64,000 bases of DNA from Neospora caninum Liverpool. Its lineage: Eukaryota; Apicomplexa; Conoidasida; Eucoccidiorida; Sarcocystidae. Where the stretch lies: positions 2,549,014-2,613,013 of the forward strand of contig NC_018391.1 of NCBI RefSeq assembly GCF_000208865.1, in the 5' to 3' direction. A model generated the notes under the pieces. That model was not told the DNA's origin, ran no database searches, and worked only from the letters and a program-made list of their open reading frames with translations. The position numbers and the translations under genes were made by a program. Positions 20,988 to 34,297 of the stretch are shown one piece after another; the stretch's first letter is position 1, and each line of letters opens with the position of its first letter.

Positions 20988-23900
20988 CTAGGTGGGAGGG
21001 ATGGATTCTACATACATCGATACACACGGTGGCCCATAGACAGACTCGAAGGAATGTAAATATGAACGGATGCTGGGAGACAATTGGCTTGTGCGTGGGC
21101 CAGAACTGTTTCCAGACTGTGGTTTCTTGGGATAAGTTCTTTCATGCTCACGTTTTTTCGCGGCAAACATCTTGCGCCACTTGAATCTCTTCAGACCGAC
21201 GACTGGCCCCGCGATGACCACAGACAGCAACGCCGCCAGGGCGAATCCGGTGCCGGTGAGCAAGAAACCCTGAGGCGGCAAGATTTCCTGTGAACAATGT
21301 TCAAGGCAGAAAATGGAACCTACGTCGAGCACCTTGATGCCAAACCAATTTTCAGGAGGATGATTGTGTAGCTTCGATAATGCAGACCCACTGCCGACTG
21401 CAAACCTGGGCACGGTACCGCGCCGCAGAAACACGAACGAACTCTCGAGCCACTGCAGGAGCTTCTTCCTTCCTCGGAACCGAAACAGACGCTGAAAGGT
21501 ACACCGGCACTCTGGATGAACGTGTGGGGCCAACCATGTCGTTTGCCGGAGAAAAAGACTTTTTGACACGGCGGTGAAACGCACAAGCCCTTAAAAGACG
21601 CGCACACCTGCCTTGAATTGCACCGGCACGCCTAGCATCCCCTGTAGAAAACCTCCCACAGGCCTTGTCCTCACGACCACGTGTCGTAGCCGTGGCACAT
21701 CCACATGAATGTGTTGAAAATATGTATGCTTATGTCTGCATCTACAATACACATGTTATGCAGAACTGAGTCCACAAGGTGAAGGAATGGATGACGCTGA
21801 TGGATCTCGAAGGTCTCTACTAGGGAATGCGTTTCGGGCGGCGCAGGCATAGAGAGATTCCACGATCCGAAACATGCCTCGTGACAACTGGTTCTCTGGT
21901 AGACCGTTTCACACACCCAATCCGATGCCTCTTTCCGGCTGTTCATCGTTTTCGGCGGCTCTCAACGGGCCGCTGAATACTCACGAGCGATGAGTGGACG
22001 GACGACAGAAGATGGCTCACAAGAGCCATGGAGTACGAAGCCGCCGAAACGCCTGAGAAAATCCCGGCTTTCTTGAAGGTATTTCGCAGCAAAGGACGCT
22101 CGTCCAGCATTTCGTCTGTGAACAACACCCAGAGCAGAGGTTTTCTGTCGCTCTTTCCTCGATGCGACCAGTTCGCTGCCTGTCCCTCTACTACTGGCCT
22201 TTAGGTTCCCCTCTAGCGTCCTCCGGATGACCTGTCGCGATACCCACCTGTTTGTCTCACAGAGCACCTCTCTACCTACATCTCTGTGTGCCTTTCTGTA
22301 GGCAACCGCCTCTTCTACGTCTACCTGTATAGGAGTATCTGCCTCTCTGTCTTGATAGAGTTATGCCCCATTCGACATCACCTCCAAGAGGGTGACACAA
22401 AGACGAACTGGTGTGGAGAAGCGCCAGGTTTTGCAGCCGGCGTTTCGTTCATCTAGGATGCTTTTTCTCCGTGACCGATCGGAGACTTCAAAATCGGCGT
22501 ACACCCCTGCGTCTCAGACGCCTATCATCTTCGACGCTGCCACCGAGATTGGAGTTTTTGCTTCGGACGACGCGTCGCTCTGGAAACCGGCCCCGTGCTA
22601 ACTCAAAGGTGCTAAGTATACCTTGAGACCAAAACAGCAGCTGCCTGCACAACCGAGTTTCAGTTTACAGGCAGCTGCTCACGGCTGCCGGATCTGAGAA
22701 TACGCAGCCCGTCGCCAGGCACGGAGGTCACTTTCGTCGTTTTTTTCGGCTCAGCAGACGCGCCTCTACACCACGAAAGACACGCCTGTTTTCTCCCGAA
22801 CGTGCAAGTCCCTGTTCGCTCGGAGGAAACAACTCACTGAGATCAGTCAGCTTCGCGTCGACATCGTCACATTTCAGCTCGACTTGGCTGTGCTTGTCGA
22901 CCCTGCGCAGCGTGCAGCCCTTGTTCAGCAGTTTGTGTCGAATGATCGCCGCCTCCAAACTGCAAAGTACATACACCCAGAGTCCCCCAGTTACCCACAT
23001 GGAAGCTGAGAGAAAGAGAAGAGGTGAAGCTCTCGTGTGGCGACTGAAAGTCCGCCACAAGCGAGGGGGGAACTGCGTCTCAAGCAGGTAAATATCGGCA
23101 AGATCGACGTATATCTCGTCTATCCCGTCTAAAAAGGTGAGCCAGCGCAGCACCAGTTCGCTCGATACCGCTGTCGCCTGAGCGGGCTTGAGGGCGTGTC
23201 TGGACATTTGCAGCCAAATAGGGCCTCAACCGAGAGCGCAGAAAAAGCGAGGTCTGCTCGGGACTTCCGCATGCGGTGGAATGGCGAACGGGCAGGACCC
23301 GAAAAACATCGTGTCCTCCTGTTACAGGACGTGCCGCCCTAAACCATCAAACGCCGCGGCGGACTGTCCAGACAAGACACCGAGAGACCATCTAGAGGCG
23401 GTTTTGTTGTGGTTCCGAGCCTAGTCGGCAGACGTCACGACAAACGTACTGTCCGTATTTTTTGTTGTTGATTTTGATGTATCCCATGAAGGGAATAACG
23501 TCCATATTTTGTTGTTTGAAGATGCCGTCTTTCGGAGTACGCGTCACCTTCAAAGTCGCCTGCAACACGAAAAGATTTTTTTTCTTTGAGTCCGCAGAGG
23601 GGGAAACAAACGCACGGAAAACCATCACGCGCGCCTGCCAAGGCCCCTCCTTGTATTCTGTAGACAAACGCAGGAGACAGAGGACAAAGTAGCCATTCGC
23701 GACCGGAGACAGCGAGGCTCACAAAGAAAAAATCGACTGGAAAGACAGCGGGGGCAGTCGCAAGGGAAAGAAGAACCACACCGCGCAAACGCGCAACAAA
23801 CAGCAAGCTGCAGGTGAAGAGTGGCGTGGGGCACATGGGGGAGCGACTGACCTCTTCAGAAAAGACCATCAAAGCGAGGAAGAAAGCGGAAAGACAAGTG

Positions 23901-26583
23901 CAGGCGATAGAGTAGAAGAGAGAGGGTACGCAGACAGAACGCAGAGAGAGAGCCGGAGTTTGAGGCTCTTTAAGCGGAAACACACCGTCGAAACGCAGTC
24001 TCGCGGGCAACCACTACACGGGCGATGTAAGCAAACGGCAGAGAGGGAGCTCACCAGGTACTGCGACCGGCCAGCCTCGAAGCAGTTGCAGTCGAGAACC
24101 TTTCTTCATGCAAATCGCCGTCCCCCGAAAAGTCGTGAATTCTTCCTCTGCAAACAGAGAGAGAAAGGCGCACCAGACGCGTTTAAGCTTGGGTCTCCTC
24201 CATTTGCTCTCGCATGCCAAACACAGTAACGAGACGGCATATGCACATGACAGCAAAACTCCAAAAGCACCAGAAAACAGAGACGCGAAACCGCCAGACC
24301 CATCTTCCCATTGCTGCCCTAAGGCCATCTACTGACACACGTATGTGAAACGTAAATATGGACATATATAGACATACACATAGAAACACACGTACACATT
24401 ATGAACGAATGAAGATGAATACTTGGGTAGAGTCGCCTGTGGCACATTGCTTTTCGCGGTCGAGTTTGGGGCTGGAGAAGAGGCGTGCTTCGTGATGGAA
24501 CAAGCGCGGAGTTGCGGAAGTGGGCCACCGACGTCGACACCACGAGCGAAGGCACGTGCATTTCGCTGCCTGCATACCCGTGGGAAAATGGCTGGTCCAC
24601 ATGAAGGGGTTCAGCGCCTTCAAATTGTATTCGCCCGCGAGCTCCTTGTGAAACGAGACCGCAGAAGGACTGTGGAGGTTGAAGGAGGCGTACGCTTGCC
24701 CATCGGGTTTGCGCTGAACCCGATTGAACGAGAGCAGCATGGCTCTCTGGGCTGAAACGCGACAAACAAGGAAGGGAAGAAGCCCGGAAAACGTTCACCA
24801 GAGACCGCGCTCTCCCCTTCTGGTCCACCTGAAAACGTGGGCGGGTGCGGTATGCGATGGACACCACAAATCGACTCCTTATAAGAAAAGAAATATCGCC
24901 GCCTGCGCGAAGAACAGTTCGAAGCCTAGGCCACGCGCCGCTGTCTCTTATATTACAGCTAGGCCTTTATTTGACTCGATTCGTCGTCCATCCCTACTCC
25001 TCACGCTCCACCGGGTGGCGGGCTCCCTTTCCTTACAACCGTCAGTGTGCATCTGCTTTTGCAGTTTCTCGCTTTTCTCTGCGTGCACGTGTTCTACCTC
25101 CGTCGAGCCACTGGTGCAGCCTCGCCACGCCGGCGTCTGTTGCGTTTTACGCTCCCTTCCCTGTCTCGCGTCTCTTCCCAGTTTCCCCTTATCGCTCCGA
25201 GGGTCTGGGGCGTACCTTCTTGGCAGACGGCCCCGCGTCTCGGTCGCGAGTTGTCCAATTTGATGGGCATGTCATCTGCAAAGACAACACTCGTTCGAAT
25301 CGTCTTCATGCCGTGTGTGTAGTTCGCCTGCAGCATCTGTTGCATTTCTCTGTCCACTGCGGACACGGGCGCAATCGTATGTTCCTGCGAAGAAGCAAAT
25401 CGGAAACAGGAGAGACTCGTCCATCGCTGGACCGTAACGGATAGAACTACCAAGGGGGGGATCCCAGGCGAAAAGGGGGAGCGGAAGAAGCTTGGCCGAG
25501 GAAGCGAGAGGAAGAAAAAGACAAGATGCAAACGGGGAGAAGGGTGGGGGCGACGAAGGCCGCAAAGGACGATGGCAGCATAGGAACTGGTGGGGGCCAA
25601 GACCGTGAAGAGGGCGGCGCGTTGTTCGAAGGGCCAGACACATGCAAAAAGGTTGCACGCCAAACAGGAGAAAAACGAGACGAAAGTGCACGCCTCATGG
25701 TCTGCTGCCTTTGGGAGGAGAGCATACACCGCCGTAACTCCTAAAGATGATGCTCGAGTTGCCGCGTATGGTCCGTCGGACGCTGAGGAGCACCCCGTGG
25801 CCTGGGTGTCTTTGTCACTTTCCCGGGGTTTGCATCCCTCTTTGCTGGGAGTGAAAAGACGCACGCTGATGGCATAGGATAGCCTTTTACCCGTCCTGCG
25901 TTCGGTTCGTTTATCGAAAACTTAGCTGCGCAGGGACAACCGGCGAGGAGCCGCTCTCCGCACAAACCGTCAGGCTGGCTTTTTCATCTGCTGAGCCCTT
26001 TTCACTGCCGGGGAGAAGGCACCGTCCTGTCTCTTTGACGCCTCCAGGTGTCGAGTTTATATCACCAGCTTCTCTGTCTCTCTTCGCTGCTTTGTCAGAT
26101 GTTCCTGTCAGCGGCCTTTGCCCCGGGACATTTGCCCCCCCCCCCTTTTACGGTAGACGTCCCGAAAACAGAAGCTGTAGCGTCTTTGTATTCCACGTCT
26201 CTCAAACGACTGGGGCTTACCTGCATCGTGACGTTCGCAATCTGGAAAGGGAGGTGGTCACTGAGCGCGTCAACGTCAGCTGGTGTCGCTGAGAGCAGGA
26301 CCGTCGTCTCGGGAGAAAGCCGGTTCCAGTCAATGTATTCCTTCTTCTTCCGGTTGGGGAGCTTCGCTCGGATCAGGGCCAAGCGTTTTTCTTCCTCTGC
26401 CTCTTGTCGCACCTTCTCTTTCTTCCTTTCTTCTTCCGACTTGGCATCCCTGTGCGCCAGACTGAACTCAATGGGCTCAGTCAGAACCAGCAAGGAAAGA
26501 AGAGACAGAAGCGCGCCGAGCACGAGCTTCCCGCCTCCGCCGTTCATGGGGGAGGCACCTCTGGTGTATCCGCTGCTCGCCAT
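20988..26583 (-). CDS. Multi-pass membrane protein, family not recognised
   Basis: Eight exons (26583-26221, 25384-25216, 24751-24578, 24147-24055, 23657-23450, 23199-22838, 22115-22021, 21287-20988) give 587 residues, with phases 0, 1, 1, 1, 2, 1, 0 closing exactly. A signal-anchor-like helix lies at about 20-35 (VLGALLSLLSLLVL). It is followed by a charged stretch, then a soluble region of some 350 residues with no repeat or motif I can name. A second hydrophobic segment lies at about 394-415, and a third at about 495-518 (GFLLTGTGFALAALLSVVIA), ending in a basic cytosolic-type tail (KRFKWRK). The N-terminal helix and large following domain suggest an ER or secretory-pathway protein exposed to the lumen. 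The join between exons 5 and 6 has alternatives; I used the strong GTACGT donor and the acceptor before 23199. The first ATG has G at -3 and +4. Confidence 0.78.
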
Positions 26584-29151
26584 GACGCCAGAGAGGCGCA
26601 GCCTCGCCTCAGAACAGAAAGCGTAAACAACGGGGAAAAGCCGCGGAAACAGACAACCGAGATTCCGAAACTTGATGCCTACTTCGAAGCTACTACCCCA
26701 AGCTTTTTTGGGCCGTCGATCCGACGCAACAAACGCCAGTGGCTGATCGACCGCAATGACGTGGGTGCACACCGCGGTCGAGCTAGAACAGAAGCCAGTG
26801 GGTTTCACATTAGTGAGGATGGGATGCTTTGTACGCACCTTACATTCGAGCAGAACAAAACGCAGAAAATGGACACGAAGAAGGAAGAACTGTACCACCT
26901 GGGAACAGGAATTGCGACTACCCTGAGAGGCCCTGTGGCAGGGCTTGGCAAGAAAACTGATGTCCACTGGATCGGGTGTCCATACACCCGACTAACGAAT
27001 TGGAAACAGACGTGGAGAAGGGGTTCTTGTTCTGGACTGTCCAACCGCTAGAATGGAACAAACAGACTGGCGCGGGCTTCGCCTGCATTGACGATCGCCC
27101 GAATTTTTCCGACTCTTCTCCCTGGAGGAGCGGTCGCAGGCGGTTGCACCCGATAAGCTTGCCGGTAGCTGTGCCGCCGGAAAAAGTCTGAAATCGAGGG
27201 CGCCAACAGGACTGACAAACTGTACAAAACGACCCGTTTCTTTGCGGCGGGCGGGACAAGGCCAATTCTTCGAGACCGGGGAATTTTTTCCTCCCCCCGG
27301 CCCAGGAGACGTCCAGGTGTGCGGCGCGTGCCTCAACCGCTGGGTTGACTGACCCGCGTAATTTTCACTGCAGTGAAACAAGGACAGCTCTGCGTGGCGT
27401 GGACCCCCAGAAACCGCAAGCTGGAAAGAAGAGACATTGGCGGCGTGTGCTGGAACCCCAACTCCGGACTATTTTCCAACCTTCGTTTCCACAGCGTCTA
27501 TTTGAAAACCAGAAAGCGTTTTCTCGACCGGGGTTCGGGGTGCATGCGCAACCCGCCGACTTCCCGTGCACGGCCTCTCTGCCCTCAGCGGCTTCGTCGG
27601 CCGTCCGTCGAGCGTGGCGCACGGAGGCGCCGTGCACATCTCTCTCGCGTCAAGTGCGTTGAGATACCAAGAAAACAGAAAACAGGATAGCGAATCAACT
27701 CACGTTTTTGGTTCAGGGGGGTGTTCGAAGCGAACCGGCGGTCAACTATCAATTCAAGAGACCTCGGTCTTTCAGCCTTTTTCGACGCGAGAAAAAGTTA
27801 CCCCAACCCCCGCCCCCAGAAAGTGTACGGCGAATCGCGCCGAGTCGTCATCGCGTTCCGAGCTCGTCACTCCCAAGGCCGCCCTCCTAGGGGCCCTCGT
27901 TGCAAAGCCGTTGCCGAGAAAACCATCCGTGTGGTGGTGGGGGGAGCTCTATAAGTGTCGTGTGCGAAAACGCCAGGACATGAAAGAGCGTGGACATCTT
28001 TCAAACGGTTCCCCCACCGCAGGGGGCAAGCTTCGATCCTCTCGAGGAATTCCGACGCAACACAGGATCTTCTCCGGATCGGTCTCCGCGTAGGCAAACG
28101 CCATCTTTCGGCCAGTCCACGGCCTTCGTGGAGTCTTGGGCCTATGGAAATCACGTGCAGGTTTCTCTTCACCAGTTAATCGGCTTCTCCCGTGGCGTGG
28201 CGCAATCAAAAAAGGTTCGGTTTTTCGAGCAGCCGATGGAAAGTCTCGAAAGACTTGTCCGTTGACCTCGAACCGACCGCGCGGCAGCGACACGCAATTT
28301 CGCTGATTTCCACGCAAGTGAAGAGGCTCCTAGATGACCAACTTTGGACCTTGGAGGTCCGAAACCGCACGAACAGCCGAGGCATTCGATACGAAAAAAC
28401 TTGAATGCTGGATCGTGAACGAAAAAACTAGGAAAGAAAGCAGTGTTGCGGACTGGGGTTCACCGCGCAAAGCACACAGATACACGCCACCGCAGCAAGG
28501 ACGCTTCCGTTGCCTCCGGGTCTGTAGGCCATTTGTGCTTGCTGGCAAGAACGTAGGGATTGGAGAGATGACAGTGTTTTCTCGATCCGAGGACCAGCGG
28601 AGCTCTTGCCTCTGGTCCCCAAACGTGTGTCTCATGGGAGGGGAGTACGAACAGGCAAGCAAACAGAATTTGACTGGCGGTCGGGAGAGACTTCCGGATT
28701 TCTGGTGCCTTGACACATTGCGTATCACGACACATTTCCAGTCCCGAGATCGCCGACTCGTTTCTCACGAACGTGCCGCTTTCGGCCGGGACTCCTTCGC
28801 AGATCCCTTGGTAATTCCTACTCCTGCGTTCACTAGATATCGGCACTGCTCCCGTTCCTCTCGACAGCCCTGCTTGCACAGAAAAAGGAGGGTCACGTGT
28901 CTGCTAGCGTCCAGGGGACACAGCTCTTTGCACTTTTTTCGAGCGTCCGACAACTCGACTGTTCGATTACGCTGCCGCGAAAGTTTGAAACCGGCAGAGC
29001 TCGTTGAGCCTCGCCGAAAACCGATCCCGCAGATCGCATTCTTTCTCTTGCACGCAAGGAAGAAACGCGACCAAAGACAAGCGGGGCGAGGCTGGGGACG
29101 GGTAGCAATCCTTCACACCCGTGAGTCGCGCTTGCGCTAAGGCCTCTCTTC
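26584..29151. other. Intergenic region between the membrane-protein and J-protein genes
   Basis: Both flanking genes are on the minus strand, so this 2.6 kb should hold the J-protein 3' UTR and the membrane-protein promoter. A palindrome copy lies at 26974-26989. The plus strand carries an ATG-initiated frame of 268 codons (28334-29140) of basic, low-similarity composition that I do not call as a gene. Confidence 0.5.
26974..26989. repeat. Dispersed palindrome, copy 2 (GGGTGTCCATACACCC)
   Basis: Six-base arms GGGTGT and ACACCC flank a four-base centre. The copy lies about 390 bases upstream of the membrane-protein start codon. Confidence 0.75.
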
Positions 29152-32100
29152 TCAAAACCAGGCCCTTTCCTTGCTCCCCTCTAGTAACCTGAAATTCTTT
29201 TGCCGACAAAGGCCGGGGATGCTGGCGCAGAACGGCCCCAACTCTACACCAAGAGCCAACATAACTTCGTGTTTATTTCTGTTGCGTGTGGGGACCAATG
29301 TGTGCAGTTCAGCACTAGGCGCGCTGCGTCTCACGTCAGTAAGGGGCGCCTGGGCATTCGTGGATAGAATCTCGAGAGCCAAGGGAGAACACTGAAAACA
29401 AAGAACCGTTTCTCTCTGAAACTGCCTGCCCTATGTAGCCCCCATCTCCCGTAAAACCTCCGTTTCCGCTGCTTCCGATGGTTTCCTCCGTTTCCAACAC
29501 TTTTTTTCTGTTTCGGATGCATGCGAAATCGCACGGGAGGATTCAGAACAACACAGGACTGCCTCACTGCGGCAAATCCAACGAATGCTATCCCCATCCG
29601 GTTGATCCCGAAAGTGCCTACGCACTTTGCTGCCTCGCGTGTGTGAGTGCCCAACTGCGCCTCGTCCTTCCCATCATGGCCACTGCAAGCGCCGTCTTCA
29701 TTTCTGATTGGTTTCTCGGTAAAAAAAACCCACAGAACCGAGGCCGTCTGCTTCGCAGATCGCTCACCGACAGGCCGCCTACGCATCAGAGGCATCAGAC
29801 ACTGGAGACGATGAACTGTTCCGGGAACGAATTTGATTGGCCCAGAGCGTCTCGCCCGTTCGCTTGTCCACAACGAGTCGTGCAGGCTCCGTCTGTGACC
29901 GAGGGACCTAAAACGAGAGGGGAAAAGAACCGAGCGAACACGCAGATAACGTCTAACATTCACAGTGCAGTAAAGGTATGCATCGGTAGCGTATCTTTGC
30001 ACTGATCCACGTGTATATGCATACGCATATGCATATGTGGACCATTCGCGCCTCCGTCGATAGATAAATAAGCTATCTAGAGGCATGCATGCGTATACCT
30101 TGTTGTGCTTGTCTGAAGGGACGTGATCAGACGGGGTGTCTCTCCTTGTTTTTCCCACGAAGCAAGATGCGAAAGGAAGACAGCTGGAAGACATTACCTT
30201 GACGAGAGTCAGTTGATTCGCCGGCAAAGACGCCCTGTCGAACTGAATATTGGGGTACTGCTTCTGATAGAACTGGAGGTCAGAGAGGCAACGGAGACCG
30301 ACGAGACAGCGCATCAAGCAGACGAGAAAATGAAAAAGGAGTGGCTAGAAACCGCCCGACGACCAGATATAGAATACAAACAATTTGTGGCAATCTGTGG
30401 GAGCTAGCCCATTTTTTCGTCGTCATATCGTTTCCCCAACGATGTTACCCAGAAATCTACCAGGGTACATCTCTCTATCCTCTCTCTATGAACAATCTTC
30501 GTATCTCTAGAAACTGTCGTAGCTACACTGCTATTCAAGGCATACCTATATATATACATGCGATGGAAGCACATAACGGAGAGAAACAAAAACAGGTGCA
30601 TGTGCATGCAGAGATACAGTTATTCATTGGAATATATATATATATATATATGTTGATGGAGAAGAAAAGAAAGCGACTTTAGCTTCCGTCGATTTGCGCA
30701 GGGGTGAGTGTGAACTCAAGAAGACTCACACGTACCGCGTGCAGGGTGTGGGGGGCGGGAGCGTCACAGCCATCGGGGAGTCTTTCCCACTTTGCCGAGA
30801 AGGGATTGAAGAAGGCGCGAACCAGCTTGTCGCCTCGAAAGTCTTTGTCCGTGAAGTCGTCGTTTAGGCTGAATGAAACACACGGGAAGAGGAAAGGACG
30901 GCGAACGCATGAAATCGAGGGAAAGGGAGACGAATGGTCAGTTGTGGGCGAAGGCACAACACAGCGGGTTCCCGCCCGGTGCCACGAACTCGCGCAAAAG
31001 AGAAAAAGAAATCGAGGATCGTGACAGCGACGACATCAGGGCGGCGTGGAACCGAGAAGACTCCGAGACCGCGGGAGAAAACCAACACGACAGACGCACG
31101 CTGAATCGAAGGATTTCTTTCCGCGGTCGTTCATGTACGCGGCGAATCCAAAGACGACGGCCGACGTTCCAGCGATGATCCAGACCTGAAACGCGCGAAA
31201 ACGCAGCCAAACGAAAGCCTTGAGTCCCGGCGCTCGAGGCGTCGAGCCTCGGCACCAAGCGTCGGGCCTCGTCGGCAGTATTTCTCCCGCCCTCGCGACC
31301 GGTCTGCTCGACGCTGCTGAAACATCGACTGCGATCCTTTCCGCCTCCTGCGTGCTTCATCCCCCCCCTGTGGCGCTCCTCGTGACCCCTAGGGTGCATG
31401 TACAACCGCGAATCTTGTCGTGAGGCACGCCTTCGACTCGACGTTTTCTTCTCACCGGGTTTATGGTGTCGACGTAGGGGAGGTCTTCGCGGATTCCAGC
31501 TGCGTAGCGCCGATAGCGTTCGCGTCTCTGTTCTGGCCAGAAGCGCGGCAGGACACATGCGCGAGGAGAAAGTTCACGTCTCTCGAGAGTGTCGTCTTCT
31601 TTCTTCGCAAATCGGCCGTGAGACGGGGGAGCGTTCAAAGCGCCAGATTCGTCAATAGAACGAGGCCCGCATGCAGTTGTGATGCTTGACATGCTCCCTG
31701 GTAGGTTTGCCTGCTCAACCTCTCGCGCGGAGGCATCGCGAACATCCCTCTGCTCTTTCGGATTCTTTCTCTCCATTTTCTTCTTTCAAACGTCTTGATC
31801 TTCGTTTGCTTTCGCCTCACCTCTTTGTTCGGCGGTCTCCTCCCAGTTCTCCTTCCATATTTTCTCTTCGGCTCGGCCACCGCGGCTAGGGTCGTGCGTC
31901 GCCGCTCCGGTTCGCCGCGGATTCCGGAAGGATCTGAGAAGAAAAGGAGAAAAAGCAAAACGACAGCACGAGAATCTACGCCAGAGCCAGTTAAGGTCAA
32001 AGGAGGGCGCGGAGGCGAGAGCCTGAAGGACGAGGAGAGACGGGAGACGCATCATGGCGTGGAGTCGCGTGCATATCAAAACAAGAACACGAGCAGAGTG

Positions 32101-33950
32101 GAGAGAGAAAGAGAAGAGAAACCACGTCATTGAGTGAAGTTGCCTATTTTTGTCGACGCACGAACGTTCCGACGGAAAAAAAGCTCCAGAGAAAACACAG
32201 GACAGAAACTGCCAGAGAAACACCGCATTCGTGAGCGCGATACATCCGCATCGAAAACGCGCGAGTGGAGAGGAACCCGACACGCAACAAGCCTGGAGAC
32301 GCGACCGCGAAAGACAGACAACCGACCCGTCGAGTTCCTGGTCGTAGAGGGTTCTGCTCCAAGGCTTCTTCAGAGTCGCGTACGCTTGCTGAACATCTTG
32401 AAAGCGCTTAGCTGCTTCCTGGGGGAGCATGCCACACGAAGGGAGAGAACGTAAGAGAGGGGAAAAGAGCAAAACATACACGCACGCAAACGACGGCAGA
32501 CACCACAGGCTCGAGCGTTGAAGTCCTTTCGGGCTCGCACGCTCTTCCTCTATTCTGGGCGAAATACATATCTCATCTCTCTCGTGTACACGTGCCGAAG
32601 TGGCTCTCTCGCCAAAAATGCCCTTCTATTCTGCCCGTGGCACTGGATACGCGTTCATCGACCTTTGTTGTGCTTTCTTTTTCTTCAAATCCGTCCATCT
32701 TTGCGTCGACTTTTTACCCCGTCCAACCGCTTCTTTCGTCGCTCGCCAACTTTTCTGCTCCTTTCTACCCTTGCAGTCTGCACAACCGCCCGGAACCTGC
32801 TGGACACTCGTCGAGATCCGTTTTTTCGATCTTTTTTGCCTCCCTTCCTTCTCGCTCTCTCGCCCTTCTCTTTCTTCCCTTGTCTTTCTCGCTCTTTTCT
32901 CCCTTGTCGGGCTTCTGGCGCCTCCTCCTCGTCCCGTATCTCCCTTGGCTTGCCCGCTCTTTTTCGACGTCTGTTCACCTCACAGACGACGCCCTCGTTA
33001 TCCTTCTCCTCGGGTCTCTTCTGTCTCCTCTGTCTCCTTTCTGCGCATTCGCGGCCTCGTTTCTGCCCAGCGGACTTACGGCAGGCGTCTCGGGATTTTG
33101 GTCGGGGTGGTGGAGCTTCGCCGCCTCAATATAGGCCTGCGGCGAAACACGCATGCAGAGACGCGGACGGTGAAGAAAGTCGCGGAGACGCTGCGAGCGT
33201 CGCGAGTCGACAGAAGGCACATCCTTGTTCCCAGACGCAGAAGAGAGACAGCCGTGCAGCCGAGAGAGAGGGACAGAGAGCGTCCTTGAAAGCAGAGATA
33301 ACAAACCACCAGCACGGCGAACCGCGCGGGAGACGAAACAAACACGGTTTGGCTGTGCAGGTTTGGGCGATTGCCTATGCACCGGGGGGAAGACTCTATC
33401 AACGTGCAAGGCGGCAAAACACAGAGTAGACACCTGCCGTAGGGGGATCTCCGGTTTTTGCCTCCTGTGTGGACCAAGAAGGTTGCCGCGAAGAGTCGCT
33501 TCGTTGCTACGTTCGCGCGCTCACCTTTTTGATTTCCTCTTGGGTGGCTGACCGCTTGACAGCAAGGATCTGGTAGTAGTCCTTGCCGTGGAGAAAAGGA
33601 CCCTGCTTCTGTACTTCTGCGCGCTGTTTTCGGCGCTCTTCCTCGCGTTCCTTCTCTTCCCGCTTCTTCTGATTCAGCGACTCGAAAAACGCCTTTCGAG
33701 CCGCCTCCTGGCGACGGGCGTCGTCCTCCTTTCGCTTACCCCTCGAAAAACCGTAGGCGAACGTTCGCACCGACACGCAGGCAAACGGGGAGGCGCCGGA
33801 GATGGCGGACGAGAAAAAGAGGGGAGAAGCGCGCGCGCGCAAGACGCCCGGGAGCGAAGAAGGAGAAGGGCCGAGAGAAGCAGGGGAGCCGGAGAAAGAA
33901 GACGCGAAAGACCGAAAAAGGGAGGGACAGGCGTTAGGATGCGGGAGCAT
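29152..33950 (-). CDS. J-domain (DnaJ-like) protein with presequence and one membrane segment
   Basis: Predicted Hsp70 co-chaperone. Exons: 33950-33525, 33136-33080, 32418-32327, 31933-31821, 31532-31456, 31185-31100, 30868-30736, 30272-30198 and 29391-29152, giving 432 residues. Residues 1-65 are rich in Ser, Arg, Ala and Phe with few acids, like a mitochondrial presequence. A charged helix follows at about 70-115. The J domain spans about 124-190: KDYYQILAVKRSATQEEIKK, then HPD at 152-154, then QAYATLKKPWSRTLYDQEL. A single membrane helix sits at about 256-273 (VWIIAGTSAVVFGFAAY). This suggests a J-protein anchored in a mitochondrial membrane; location is inference. The start is uncertain: an in-frame ATG at 34058 gives 36 more residues, but the one used has G at -3. 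The donor of exon 7 (30736 or 30730) and the terminal exon are the least certain parts. Confidence 0.82.
30632..30651. repeat. (AT)10 microsatell­ite just past a 3' intron boundary region of the J-protein gene
   Basis: Ten AT units in the intron between exons 7 and 8 of the J-protein gene (30735-30273). Confidence 0.85.
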
Positions 33951-34297
33951 CTCGGCAGAACTCGACACAACTGAAGGCGCGAGGGAAAGTGGCCGAAACG
34001 AATAGGTGGAAGAGCCGCTGCTTCCAGAAGGGAACGACGAGAAAACAGGGGAGAACATGGGAGACCGTGGGCGGTCCAGACTCGCAGCGGACCGCGCGGA
34101 GGCAACACACGAAGGCTGGTCGAGCTGTGAGGAAGACAGAGAGCGAGGAAAGAAACGCTGGAAAAAGGCATGACACACCGAGAAAGAGCCGGACACAGAA
34201 GACGAAACGAATGAAGATGGGAAAGCGCGTAGATTCTCGCTTGTCTTCTCCGGTTTTCGCTTCCCTCGCAACCGGCTGCTCCCAGGCACTCCGGCGA

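Noticed and set aside
23866..23972. Possible extra exon with a hydrophobic stretch in the membrane-protein gene
   Set aside because: A single exon starting at 23657 joins in the correct phase and continues without a stop, so the extra exon is unnecessary.
28967..29209. Alternative last exon of the J-protein gene
   Set aside because: The acceptor before 29391 has a better pyrimidine tract and is nearer; the frame after it ends cleanly at 29152.
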